DNA of 9,502 bases from an uncultured Bacteriovorax sp. (GCA_943914745.1 CALUDF010000101.1:1-9502), one strand, 5' to 3'; positions 1-6,131 are shown, counted from the first letter of the stretch. Made by a program: numbers and translations. The notes: generated by a model from the sequence alone, not told the origin.

Positions 1-20
1 CCATAAAGGAGGGTACTATT

Positions 21-578
21 ATGATGAATCAATCTATAGCCACAGATAAACCATTGGCAGTCATTGCCAGTAGTGCATGTTCCGATGGATATGATTTAGC
101 CAGACAATTTGCTGAGAACGGATACGACATCATCGTAGCGGCTGCCAACCCTTCAGTCGTTGAAGAAGCTGAAGATTTCAAAAAGCTGCAAGTCGATGCT
201 GTCAGCTACCAGCTAGACCTTTCAACACCAGAAGGAGTCGAACAACTTTATAGACGAATCGTGGCCACTGGACGCGCAGTCGAAGCGTTAGTTATTAATA
301 CTGGACTAAGTGATGATTTAGAGCAAGAAACCATTCTTGCTAAAAAAGTCCTTCACGATATGGCCGACAGAGGTTTTGGCCGCATTCTCTTTTCATCGTG
401 TGGAGACCAAGACGATGCCACTAAGCTTTATGAAAACCTAAAGCACTCGGCTGATGGCACGGGGGTTACGATTAAGGCTCTGAGCCCGGATGAAAAAGTT
501 GGCTATTTCTTGGATGAAGCATTTTCTGAAAATAAATTTACTGAAGATAAAAAGGAAGCCTCAGCACTCCTTCATTAG
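21..578 (+). CDS. Short, degenerate short-chain dehydrogenase/reductase (SDR)-like protein
   Basis: A 185-residue protein with a Rossmann-type N-terminal half. The fold markers are visible: beta1-alpha1 at residues 12-41 (PLAVIASSACSDGYDLARQF), the adenine-contacting Asp in QLDLS (D66), NTG in place of NNAG (93-95), SS (125-126) and a YxxxK pair (Y137, K141), followed by the GTGVTIKALSP strand. The glycine-rich cofactor loop TGxxxGIG is lost; this stretch reads ASSACSDGYD. The stretch between NTG and the Ser is shorter than usual and the C-terminal part is missing (SDR enzymes are usually about 240-260 residues). It may therefore be a non-catalytic or altered-cofactor relative. AAGGAGGG (6-13) lies 7 nt before the first of two adjacent ATGs, which supports the start at 21. 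The upstream promoter is outside the window. SDR ancestry is fairly sure; the function is unknown. Confidence 0.8.
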   Translation: MMNQSIATDKPLAVIASSACSDGYDLARQFAENGYDIIVAAANPSVVEEAEDFKKLQVDAVSYQLDLSTPEGVEQLYRRIVATGRAVEALVINTGLSDDLEQETILAKKVLHDMADRGFGRILFSSCGDQDDATKLYENLKHSADGTGVTIKALSPDEKVGYFLDEAFSENKFTEDKKEASALLH

Positions 579-594
579 GAGTGCTGCACTTTTT
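562..594 (+). terminator. Intrinsic terminator overlapping the end of the SDR-like gene
   Basis: A 9-bp perfect stem (CAGCACTCC 562-570 with GGAGTGCTG 578-586) has a 7-nt loop and is followed after three bases by TTTTT (590-594). The stop codon TAG (576-578) sits in the loop and right arm. On the other strand the stem is followed after about 7 nt by CCTTTTT, so it may also stop leftward transcripts from the convergent nucleotidase gene, whose stop codon lies immediately next to it. Confidence 0.85.
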
Positions 595-2151
595 CTAGCG
601 ATCAGGTAGTAGCATGGTGTGACTGTCTTCACAAACCTTACTTAAAGGCTCTTCGGAGTTCTTAATCTTCTCTTCTAATGTTGCCCAAATTTTATAGTTT
701 GTGTTTTTCGGATTTTTCAAGATCCCCACCGTTCTTGGATCAATTCCCCGTGCCCCGCGGATAATTCCTTCAGTAAAGGCCACTGTGTACGTTTTAAATG
801 GATTGACCACTTTTCCGTTAACGGTAATCTTTTTAATCTTAAAGCCCAAAGGACCACGGCTGTACTCGAGTTTAATTCCGGAGAAGGTCAGAGGTTGTCC
901 AAAATAAGAGAGAGCTTCCACGGTCATGCGAAGCCAAGCGCCCTTGACTTTAGTCGTGTAAATATCCCAGCCATATTTTTGATTGAGTTCAAAAACGCGA
1001 GGAATCGAATTCAAAATCACACGCCTAGTGATATCGCCTACCGGATAATTGGACCCGTTCATTTCAGGTGAGTGAATCGCGATATCGGTTCCCGCCTTTT
1101 CTTTAAGAGCATCGGTAATGAAGAATGCCCACTTGCGTGCACCTTTTTCGTCTTCCGGTTTTAAATCAGAGTATCCGATTTTTTCTCCCAGCCAATCCTG
1201 GCCATAAGAGGCATCTAAATCAACATCTGCCTCTCTTACCATATCGGCAATTTCAACATCAGCTGCACTTGTTTCCATTTTTACCGGAACAAGTTCATAA
1301 CTGACGACCTTTAAGGGTTTTCCCTTCACGAAATCGACAACCAGGCGTCCGAGGTATTCCGTGTGCATTCCTGCCTGTACGATAGGCACTTTGAGCTTGC
1401 GTTTATTCTCGCCATAAGCAGGCTCATACAAAGCGGAGTGCGAATGACCGCCAACGATGAGGTCGATGTATTTGGTTTTTTCTGCAAGCTTTATGTCCTT
1501 TAAAACACCGATGTGGGTAAGGGCCACGATAAAGTCATTGCCGCGATTTTTTAAAATCGTCTCATACTTCTTTGCCGTATCAATTGGATCCTGAATGGCG
1601 CCTTTACTCATTCGCCACTTGTAAAAGATCTCATCCGTTGTAAGACCTAAGAAGGCAATCTTCATTCCTTCAAAGTTAATTTCTTTATAAGGTTTCACCT
1701 TTGTCTTGATGTTGCTGAACTTGCTTCCAGCATCGAGGTTAGCGACAAGCAAAGAGAACTTAAGGTCGAGTTCTCCTAAAATTTTATCCAAGTCCTCAGC
1801 ACCCATCTGGTAGTCGTGGTTGCCCAACGTCACCATATCGTAGCCCATCTGATTGTGAATGTTGAAAGTCGCACGACCATCGCGGGCCATGTAATAAATA
1901 TTTCCTTCCAGGAAATCTCCAGCATCTAGAGCAATGGTTTTTATCCCTTGGGCTTCGGCCTGGGCCTTATAAACATTCATCAGTGCCTTTAAGCGCGCCA
2001 TCCCCCCTCTGGTTGTCGAGTGGGTGGAATTATCTAAATATGAATGGGTGTCGTTAGTATGAAGAATTTGAACGAGCTTTGCTTCAGAGGCAGAGAATCC
2101 TGTGAAGGCAAAAGCCGCCAGTAAAATTGTGGTGAATGTTGATGTTTTCAT
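595..2151 (-). CDS. Secreted 5'-nucleotidase-family metallophosphatase
   Basis: A 518-residue protein with a Sec signal peptide (about residues 1-24, ending near ASEA) and a complete calcineurin-like metallophosphatase domain. The metal-binding motifs appear in order: NDTH (33-36), DAGD (76-79), GNHD (110-113), LTH (211-213) and GGHSH (234-238). The C-terminal half matches the 5'-nucleotidase C domain (about 320-490), with a GDITRRVILNSIP stretch and a following FSGIKLEYS strand. The family (UshA, 5'-nucleotidase/2',3'-cyclic phosphodiesterase) hydrolyses nucleotides in the periplasm. The usual NxGGIR signature that helps bind substrate reads SPEMNGSNYP here, so the substrate may differ. The start is fixed by the signal peptide. 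No clear Shine-Dalgarno precedes it (CCTCAAGCA before ATG), which fits a nearly leaderless mRNA (see the promoter entry). Family sure; substrate unknown. Confidence 0.93.
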   Translation of the reverse strand: MKTSTFTTILLAAFAFTGFSASEAKLVQILHTNDTHSYLDNSTHSTTRGGMARLKALMNVYKAQAEAQGIKTIALDAGDFLEGNIYYMARDGRATFNIHNQMGYDMVTLGNHDYQMGAEDLDKILGELDLKFSLLVANLDAGSKFSNIKTKVKPYKEINFEGMKIAFLGLTTDEIFYKWRMSKGAIQDPIDTAKKYETILKNRGNDFIVALTHIGVLKDIKLAEKTKYIDLIVGGHSHSALYEPAYGENKRKLKVPIVQAGMHTEYLGRLVVDFVKGKPLKVVSYELVPVKMETSAADVEIADMVREADVDLDASYGQDWLGEKIGYSDLKPEDEKGARKWAFFITDALKEKAGTDIAIHSPEMNGSNYPVGDITRRVILNSIPRVFELNQKYGWDIYTTKVKGAWLRMTVEALSYFGQPLTFSGIKLEYSRGPLGFKIKKITVNGKVVNPFKTYTVAFTEGIIRGARGIDPRTVGILKNPKNTNYKIWATLEEKIKNSEEPLSKVCEDSHTMLLPDR

Positions 2152-2160
2152 TGCTTGAGG

Positions 2161-2189
2161 TTTATCCCGGAAAAACAGTGCGGCGTCAA
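2161..2189 (-). promoter_or_regulatory. Candidate sigma-70 promoter of the nucleotidase gene, overlapping a terminator stem
   Basis: On the minus strand, TTGACG (2189-2184, 5 of 6 matches to the -35 consensus) is followed by exactly 17 nt and then GATAAA (2166-2161, 4 of 6 to the -10). The start of transcription would fall near 2154, only about 3 nt before the ATG at 2151. This would make the mRNA almost leaderless and explain the missing Shine-Dalgarno. The -35 lies in the stem of the terminator of the upstream gene. Inference from sequence match only. Confidence 0.45.
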
Positions 2190-2213
2190 GGCTTAGAGGC
2201 CCTGACGCCGCAC
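2171..2213 (-). terminator. Strong intrinsic terminator of the outer-membrane protein gene
   Basis: An 11-bp perfect GC-rich stem (GTGCGGCGTCA 2178-2188 with TGACGCCGCAC 2203-2213) continues with a short inner helix (GGC/GCC). Reading leftward it is followed by TGTTTTTCC, a U-tract in the minus-strand direction. It sits 26 nt past the end of the barrel gene and ends the transcript before the nucleotidase gene. Confidence 0.88.
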
Positions 2214-2238
2214 ATCTTTAATATAACAACTTTCTTAT

Positions 2239-2808
2239 TTAGTACCAGTATTTAAGAGCAAGACCAGCAGAGAATGAATCCTGAGTCCCTGTTGTCCATA
2301 GGTATTTTGCCTGTAGACCTAAAGATAAAAAGTCACTTGCCTTATTCTGTAGGGGGATGTCAAAACCCGCTAATGGGCCAGCTGACCACTCGACATTGTC
2401 TCCATCAATAAACATAGGCCCAGTCGCCACTCCCACGAAGCTACTTCTTAGAACTGGGATATCTCCACCAAAGTTATATGTCCCACGCGCAAGAACAGAT
2501 GTTCTTTGCACATCAGAGTCCCCTAGTTCCGCCGTGATAACCTCAGCACCCAAACCAAATGGAATATAAGGTTGGAAGCCGACATTAATCCCAAACTCTG
2601 GTGAGGATTCAGCGTCACCATTTGGTGAGTTCACACCAGCTGTTAAACCCATATGAATTTTATATTCTGATTTTTCTTCAACAGCTTTTGGATTTGGAAG
2701 AGTTCCCTCCAGCCTGCTTTCTACGTTTCTTTTTTCACTCTCTGACATTTGCGCGAACGCTGTGAGTGATGAGGCCATGAGCGTGAGAGTTAATAAAGTT
2801 TTAAACAT
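2239..2808 (-). CDS. Small outer-membrane beta-barrel protein
   Basis: A 189-residue protein with a clear signal peptide (MFKTLLTLTLMASSLTAFA, cleavage before Q20). A polar linker (about 20-48) precedes repeating amphipathic strands rich in Gly and aromatic residues: IHMGLTAGVNS, EFGINVGFQPYIPFGLGAEV, TSVLARGTYNFG, FVGVATGPMFI, SAGPLAGFDI, LSLGLQAKYLW and SAGLALKYWY. It ends in an aromatic residue (Y), the usual C-terminal signal for barrel insertion. About eight strands would suit the OmpA/OmpW-like small barrel size. No known family is recognised beyond that, and the physiological role is unknown. The start is supported by TGGAGAAG (2820-2813) upstream of ATG. The gene has its own candidate sigma-54 promoter and a strong terminator, so it is probably monocistronic. 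Confidence 0.8.
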   Translation of the reverse strand: MFKTLLTLTLMASSLTAFAQMSESEKRNVESRLEGTLPNPKAVEEKSEYKIHMGLTAGVNSPNGDAESSPEFGINVGFQPYIPFGLGAEVITAELGDSDVQRTSVLARGTYNFGGDIPVLRSSFVGVATGPMFIDGDNVEWSAGPLAGFDIPLQNKASDFLSLGLQAKYLWTTGTQDSFSAGLALKYWY

Positions 2809-2826
2809 GATGCTTCTCCATAGTTA

Positions 2827-2841
2827 AATGCATACTGCATT
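2827..2841. repeat. Short perfect inverted repeat in the barrel-gene leader
   Basis: AATGCA-TAC-TGCATT is a perfect 6-bp inverted repeat with a 3-nt centre. If the sigma-54 promoter at 2871-2886 is used, the repeat lies in the 5' leader of the outer-membrane protein mRNA, just upstream of its ribosome site. It could be a small hairpin or an operator. It is short enough to be chance. Confidence 0.3.
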
Positions 2842-2870
2842 AGTCAGTACGCTTGATTGAGGAGTGAATT

Positions 2871-2886
2871 TGCAAAGCATGTACCA
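2871..2886 (-). promoter_or_regulatory. Candidate sigma-54 promoter of the outer-membrane protein gene
   Basis: The minus strand reads TGGTACATGCTTTGCA: GG (2885-2884), ten bases, then GC (2873-2872). It matches 10 of the 12 defined positions of TGGCACG-N4-TTGCW, including a perfect TTGCA -12 box. Transcription would start near 2860, giving a leader of about 52 nt. No convincing sigma-70 pair was seen in this gap. Confidence 0.5.
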
Positions 2887-2982
2887 AGATATTCGTGGCA
2901 TTTTTGGGGGATTAGTTTAACCAATGTCCTATTTTGTCTTCCCATTGCGGGGCAAATATTCGGTTTCCTTATCATTATATGC

Positions 2983-2998
2983 TGGCGCGAAGTTTGCT
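2983..2998 (+). promoter_or_regulatory. Strong sigma-54 promoter of the EEP/PLD/thioredoxin operon
   Basis: TGGCGCGAAGTTTGCT matches 11 of the 12 defined positions of the sigma-54 consensus TGGCACG-N4-TTGCW, with the invariant GG (2984-2985) and GC (2996-2997) exactly ten bases apart. Transcription should begin near 3009, just before the GGGGAG ribosome site (3010-3015). This rules out translation of this mRNA from the upstream ATG at 2924 and places the start at GTG 3023 or ATG 3029. Confidence 0.7.
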
Positions 2999-3022
2999 CT
3001 TTTTTTCTTGGGGAGACTGCGT

Positions 3023-3772
3023 GTGAATATGCGTTTAAAGATTTTATCTTATAATATCCATAAGGGATTCGACTGGAACAACCGCAAATACTATTTGCAG
3101 GAAATGAAGAATTTAATCAATTCCTCTGAAGCGGAAATCGTTTTCCTTCAAGAAGTTGTTGGCAAGAATGAGATCTTCAAAAAAAAGGGTCTCGTCGACT
3201 CACAATTTGAGTACCTGGCCGATGAGCTCTGGCCACACTTTTCATACGCGCAAAACGCTCTCTACGACCACGGACATCACGGAAATCTTATTTTAAGTAA
3301 ATACCCCATTGAGACCTTTGAGAATCTCAATCTTTCGACCAATAGCTGGGAGAAGCGAGGGATGCTTGTTTGCAAAATAAAAATACCTCCCATGGAAAAA
3401 AGGCCTGAGCAAACCATCTACGCGGCTTGCCTGCATCTCAATCTCCTGCATATGGGGCGCAAGATTCAATATGAGAAAATAAAAACGTTCGTCCAACAAA
3501 AAGAGGATCAGAACATTCCTTTTATCATTGCCGGCGATTTTAATGACTGGAACCAAAAGTCATTCACAGTTTTCGAAGAAACTCTCGGCATGCAAGAGGT
3601 GCATAAGCACATTAATGGTCACTTTGCCCGCACATTCCCTGCGAAGGTTCCCATCCTCTGCCTGGACCGCATTTACGTCAAGAATCTGGAAGTCATCAAC
3701 TCCCACGTCGTTTTTTATGATCAGCATCTCTCCGATCATCTTCCTATTTTCTGCGAGGTGAACCTGTCATGA
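3023..3772 (+). CDS. Endonuclease/exonuclease/phosphatase (EEP) family protein, YbhP-like
   Basis: A 249-residue protein (from GTG 3023) with the full EEP catalytic set: SYNIH (N11), FLQEV (E44), ACLHLN (H138), AGDFND (D172, N174), LDRIY (D215, R216) and LSDHLP (D238, H239). The EEP fold performs metal-dependent phosphodiester or phosphomonoester hydrolysis on nucleic acids or lipids. Its length and its position directly before a PLD-type cardiolipin synthase resemble E. coli ybhP-clsB, so a phospholipid role is likelier than DNA repair (inference). The frame is open from an ATG at 2924, but those 33 extra residues lie upstream of the sigma-54 promoter and look unlike the family. GGGGAG (3010-3015) is 7 nt before GTG 3023; ATG 3029 is the alternative. 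The stop overlaps the next start as ATGA (3769-3772), indicating translational coupling. Confidence 0.88.
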   Translation: MNMRLKILSYNIHKGFDWNNRKYYLQEMKNLINSSEAEIVFLQEVVGKNEIFKKKGLVDSQFEYLADELWPHFSYAQNALYDHGHHGNLILSKYPIETFENLNLSTNSWEKRGMLVCKIKIPPMEKRPEQTIYAACLHLNLLHMGRKIQYEKIKTFVQQKEDQNIPFIIAGDFNDWNQKSFTVFEETLGMQEVHKHINGHFARTFPAKVPILCLDRIYVKNLEVINSHVVFYDQHLSDHLPIFCEVNLS

Positions 3773-5091
3773 AACGAGAACTCTTCCCCATCAGCCAGAA
3801 TAACCATGTAGAGTTCTACCAGGACGGAGACATCTATTACGAAAAGTTTCTGAGCATGATTAAGTCGGCTAAAAAAAGTATTCATCTTCAAACCTACATC
3901 TTTGAAATTGATATTTTTGGAAAACAGGTTCAAAACGAACTGCTTTTGGCCAGAGAAAGAGGCGTTGAGATTTATTTGCTTGTCGATAGCATTGGCTCAA
4001 GAAACTTGACCATCGAATCTGAAAATGAATTCATAAATAAAGGCATTCATTTCTGCCGTTTTAACTCTATTCAATTTAAATGGCTTTATCGCTGGGGAAG
4101 AAGACTCCATCACAAGGTCCTGCTCATCGATCATGAATACGCCATGATCGGAGGAATAAATGTGCTTTACGCCTGCCTGCCTGGCTCCTCTATTCCTCAG
4201 CTTGATTTTGCGGTGTTTGTTAAAGGTCCGACCATTGAGCCCCTTTCCCTTTATTGCCAGCACGTCTTTAAAAAAGCTGCGCGAAAGAATATTCCCTTTG
4301 AAAGGCCAAGTGACCAGCGCCATAATCCTCACGGCTACGATGTGGGCATTTCCGTCAATGACTGGATTCATGGACGATCTAAAATCACCAAGCAGTACTC
4401 ACGCATCACCAAAGAAGCAAAACACAGCATAACAATCATCAATTCCTATTTTTTCCCTCGCCGAAAGTTCATGAAGCAACTGGTTGATGCCAGGGCTCGC
4501 GGCGTGCGTGTCAGGCTCATTCTCCCTAAGTATTCTGATTGGCCAAGTTATATTTTAGCTTCTGAGTATTTATACGCTTATTTTATTAAAAGAGGTGTGG
4601 AGATTTACCAATGGAAGCGCTCTGTTTTACATGGAAAGCTCGCGACCGTAGATGATAACTGGTCAACGATTGGATCTTTTAACTTGAACTACACCAGCTA
4701 TCAACAGAACCTAGAGATGAACGTCGACATCTACTCTCGAGATTTTACCCGCTATCTCAATGAAGAAATTGAAGGCATCATTGAGCGAGGTTGCGATAAA
4801 ATGACTCTCAAGGATCTTGAGGAAAAATCCCCTTTAAAGATTCGGGCCTTTCGCCTCATTTTTTATTTAATTCTCTCGCTCATCGCGAATTTTTCTATCG
4901 GTCTCTCTTTTCAGGAAGACCATAATAAAGAACACCGCTTCTACCATATCCTGCGCATTGTCGGCTCAATGTTCTTTTTTATTCTGGGTGTGCTGGGCTC
5001 CCTTTTGCCGATTATTCCAGGTTTTCCTTTTTTTATTATCAGCTTTCTTCTGGTCTACAAACAAATCCTTCTCAATAAGAAGATTGTGTGA
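3769..5091 (+). CDS. Phospholipase D-type cardiolipin synthase (ClsB-like) with C-terminal membrane module
   Basis: A 440-residue protein with two HKD motifs, both complete: H114-K116-D121 followed by GGIN (128-131), and H288-K290-D295 followed by GSFN (302-305). This is the signature of bacterial PLD-type cardiolipin synthases, which join two phosphatidylglycerols or transfer phosphatidyl groups at the inner membrane. No N-terminal membrane segments are present, which favours the ClsB-like type over ClsA. Unusually, after the catalytic part (to about residue 355) there is a hydrophobic tail: one segment at about 359-378, a charged loop, and a second hairpin at about 397-432 with LGVLGSLLPIIPGFPFF. 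The tail recalls the small DUF454 (YbaN) or PGPGW membrane families; the assignment is tentative. It is coupled to the EEP gene by a 4-nt overlap, and the thioredoxin-like gene follows after 13 nt. Confidence 0.92.
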   Translation: MKRELFPISQNNHVEFYQDGDIYYEKFLSMIKSAKKSIHLQTYIFEIDIFGKQVQNELLLARERGVEIYLLVDSIGSRNLTIESENEFINKGIHFCRFNSIQFKWLYRWGRRLHHKVLLIDHEYAMIGGINVLYACLPGSSIPQLDFAVFVKGPTIEPLSLYCQHVFKKAARKNIPFERPSDQRHNPHGYDVGISVNDWIHGRSKITKQYSRITKEAKHSITIINSYFFPRRKFMKQLVDARARGVRVRLILPKYSDWPSYILASEYLYAYFIKRGVEIYQWKRSVLHGKLATVDDNWSTIGSFNLNYTSYQQNLEMNVDIYSRDFTRYLNEEIEGIIERGCDKMTLKDLEEKSPLKIRAFRLIFYLILSLIANFSIGLSFQEDHNKEHRFYHILRIVGSMFFFILGVLGSLLPIIPGFPFFIISFLLVYKQILLNKKIV

Positions 5092-5104
5092 TTTATAGAA
5101 ACAA

Positions 5105-5602
5105 ATGAAATACCATAAAATATTCAATACGATTTTTTTCGCCCTTGCTGTCTACGCCCTTTACTTAAGGCTGCCGACCATCCTCAATCATTTTGGCCAT
5201 CAGGACAAAGTCGTTCCGAATTTTAAAATGAGAACGTTAGATGGGGGTGAATTTGAACTGTATTCTCAAAAGAAAGTGGCCCTCATTTTTTGGGCTTCAT
5301 GGTGCGGTCCTTGCGAAATTGAGCTAAAGCGTATTAACAAAATGATCCTCGATAAAAAAATCCGTCCGGAAAACATCCTCGCCATTGCTGGTCTTGAAGA
5401 CCAAAAAAATCTCTTTGAAACTGTTCAAAAAAATAATTATCAATTTACAGTCGGATTGGACTTTGACGAAAGCGCAGCAAAGTTTTTTAAGGTGCAGGCC
5501 ACTCCTACAATTGTTTTCGTAGATGAAAAGCACTCTGTACAATGGATGACCTCAGGACTTAGTCCAACACTTGAATACCGCCTGTCTTCTTTCCTTCGAT
5601 AA
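5105..5602 (+). CDS. Membrane-anchored thioredoxin-like (TlpA/ResA-type) protein
   Basis: A 165-residue protein with an N-terminal signal anchor (about 6-24) followed by a thioredoxin fold of the TlpA/AhpC-TSA type. It has an extended N-terminal strand (VPNFKMRTLDGGEFEL), the active site W66-C67-G68-P69-C70 and the cis-proline ATPT (P134). The catalytic domain should face the periplasm and reduce or isomerise disulfides in envelope proteins, or serve cytochrome maturation; the partner cannot be told from sequence. It is the last gene of the operon, 13 nt after the cardiolipin synthase-like gene, and its ribosome site is weak (TAGAAAC), so it probably depends on upstream translation or transcription. 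No clear hairpin terminator follows. Confidence 0.9.
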   Translation: MKYHKIFNTIFFALAVYALYLRLPTILNHFGHQDKVVPNFKMRTLDGGEFELYSQKKVALIFWASWCGPCEIELKRINKMILDKKIRPENILAIAGLEDQKNLFETVQKNNYQFTVGLDFDESAAKFFKVQATPTIVFVDEKHSVQWMTSGLSPTLEYRLSSFLR

Positions 5603-5723
5603 CATGACTTAAACGCTTATTTTGCATACGGATCATTGTCTCATCACTTGAGCAATCTGCCTCATTTTCTTTAATAACTCTTCGTAAATGTCATCATTTA
5701 GCAGGCATTTCTCATTCTTTTTT

Positions 5724-5739
5724 TGGCATCAGATATGCT
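5724..5739 (+). promoter_or_regulatory. Candidate sigma-54 promoter of the small disordered-protein gene
   Basis: TGGCATCAGATATGCT has GG (5725-5726) and GC (5737-5738) exactly ten bases apart, and matches 9 of 12 consensus positions. The predicted start of transcription near 5750 leaves a leader of about 24 nt containing the AAGGAGG site at 5762-5768. A perfect palindrome, CTTCTTA-A-TAAGAAG (5738-5752), overlaps the predicted start site. The remaining gap from 5603 to 5723 shows nothing recognisable. Confidence 0.5.
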
Positions 5740-5773
5740 TCTTAATAAGAAGAAAAATTCCAAGGAGGAATGT

Positions 5774-6001
5774 ATGGTACAAGAAAAAAAATTCAATCAA
5801 CAACCACAAAAAAACCAACAGATGCCGGAAAGAAATCAAGAGAGATCTAGAGAAGAGTTTTCCGGACAGTCTAAAACGACCCAACGTCCAGAAATCGACC
5901 TTCCACTAAAAGGCGGACGCTCTGAAGCGGACCTTTCACAAACGAGAAAGGACGATAAAAGTTCGACAAAAAACACTTTCGAAAAACCAGTTCGCAAATA
6001 A
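5774..6001 (+). CDS. Small charged, probably disordered protein of unknown function
   Basis: A 75-residue protein with no hydrophobic core, no Cys and no Trp. It is rich in Gln, Lys, Arg, Glu, Ser and Thr, starting with MVQEKKFNQQPQKNQQ and ending in FEKPVRK. It looks intrinsically disordered and soluble. The start at ATG 5774 is chosen because a perfect AAGGAGG (5762-5768) lies 5 nt before it and because the sigma-54 promoter is at 5724-5739; a TTG-initiated frame from 5723 would start inside the promoter. A good terminator follows. Having its own promoter, optimal ribosome site and terminator argues that this is a real and possibly highly expressed gene despite its low complexity. No family is recognised. 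Small stress-induced or nucleic-acid-binding proteins can look like this, but nothing here shows such a role. Confidence 0.72.
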   Translation: MVQEKKFNQQPQKNQQMPERNQERSREEFSGQSKTTQRPEIDLPLKGGRSEADLSQTRKDDKSSTKNTFEKPVRK

Positions 6002-6037
6002 TCTGGCTTAAATTAATTTGTTTAATCTAAGCTCTCA

Positions 6038-6083
6038 GGCGGGTCTAGGTAGTCTTTGTTGATATGCCTAAACCCGCCTTTTT
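6038..6083 (+). terminator. Intrinsic terminator after the disordered-protein gene
   Basis: The stem GGCGGGT (6038-6044) / ACCCGCC (6072-6078) continues past a single mismatch with TAGG (6046-6049) / CCTA (6067-6070) and closes a loop of about 17 nt. TTTTT (6079-6083) follows directly. Confidence 0.87.
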
Positions 6084-6104
6084 ACATTTTCCCCCATGAT
6101 ATTT

Positions 6105-6131
6105 GGCATTTTTGCCGTCTAAATTTTAGAC
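6105..6131. repeat. Two adjacent inverted repeats upstream of the transglycosylase-like gene
   Basis: GGCA-TTTT-TGCC (6105-6116) is followed without a gap by GTCTAAA-T-TTTAGAC (6117-6131), the latter a perfect 7-bp palindrome. They lie between a terminator and the gene at 6195, about 65-90 nt before its start codon, where regulator sites would be expected. No convincing sigma-70 or sigma-54 promoter was found in 6084-6194; TTGGCA (6103-6108) is a possible -35 without a good -10. Confidence 0.4.

Noticed and set aside
701..907. A plus-strand open frame opposite the nucleotidase gene
   Set aside because: The minus-strand nucleotidase is unambiguous here; this is a shadow frame with no family similarity.
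2857..3054. A TTG-initiated frame with hydrophobic stretches before the EEP gene
   Set aside because: It has no ribosome site, spans the sigma-54 promoter, overlaps the EEP start and ends without any domain. The hydrophobic character comes from T-rich DNA.
3997..4371. A 124-codon minus-strand open frame inside the PLD gene
   Set aside because: It is antisense to the region encoding the first HKD motif, which is plainly coding on the plus strand. It has no recognisable domain or ribosome site.
5069..5752. Near-repeat CTTCTCAATAAGAAG (about 5069-5083) and CTTCTTAATAAGAAG (5738-5752)
   Set aside because: The first copy is coding sequence at the end of the PLD gene (LLNKK). One pair of short A/T-rich matches is not enough to claim a mobile or regulatory repeat.
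5723..5773. TTG-initiated N-terminal extension of the disordered protein
   Set aside because: It starts inside the -24 box of the candidate promoter and lacks a ribosome site, whereas AAGGAGG fits ATG 5774.
6103..6118. TTGGCATTTTTGCC as a sigma-54 promoter for the transglycosylase-like gene
   Set aside because: The GG and GC are only seven bases apart instead of ten, which sigma-54 does not tolerate. It is listed only as an inverted repeat.
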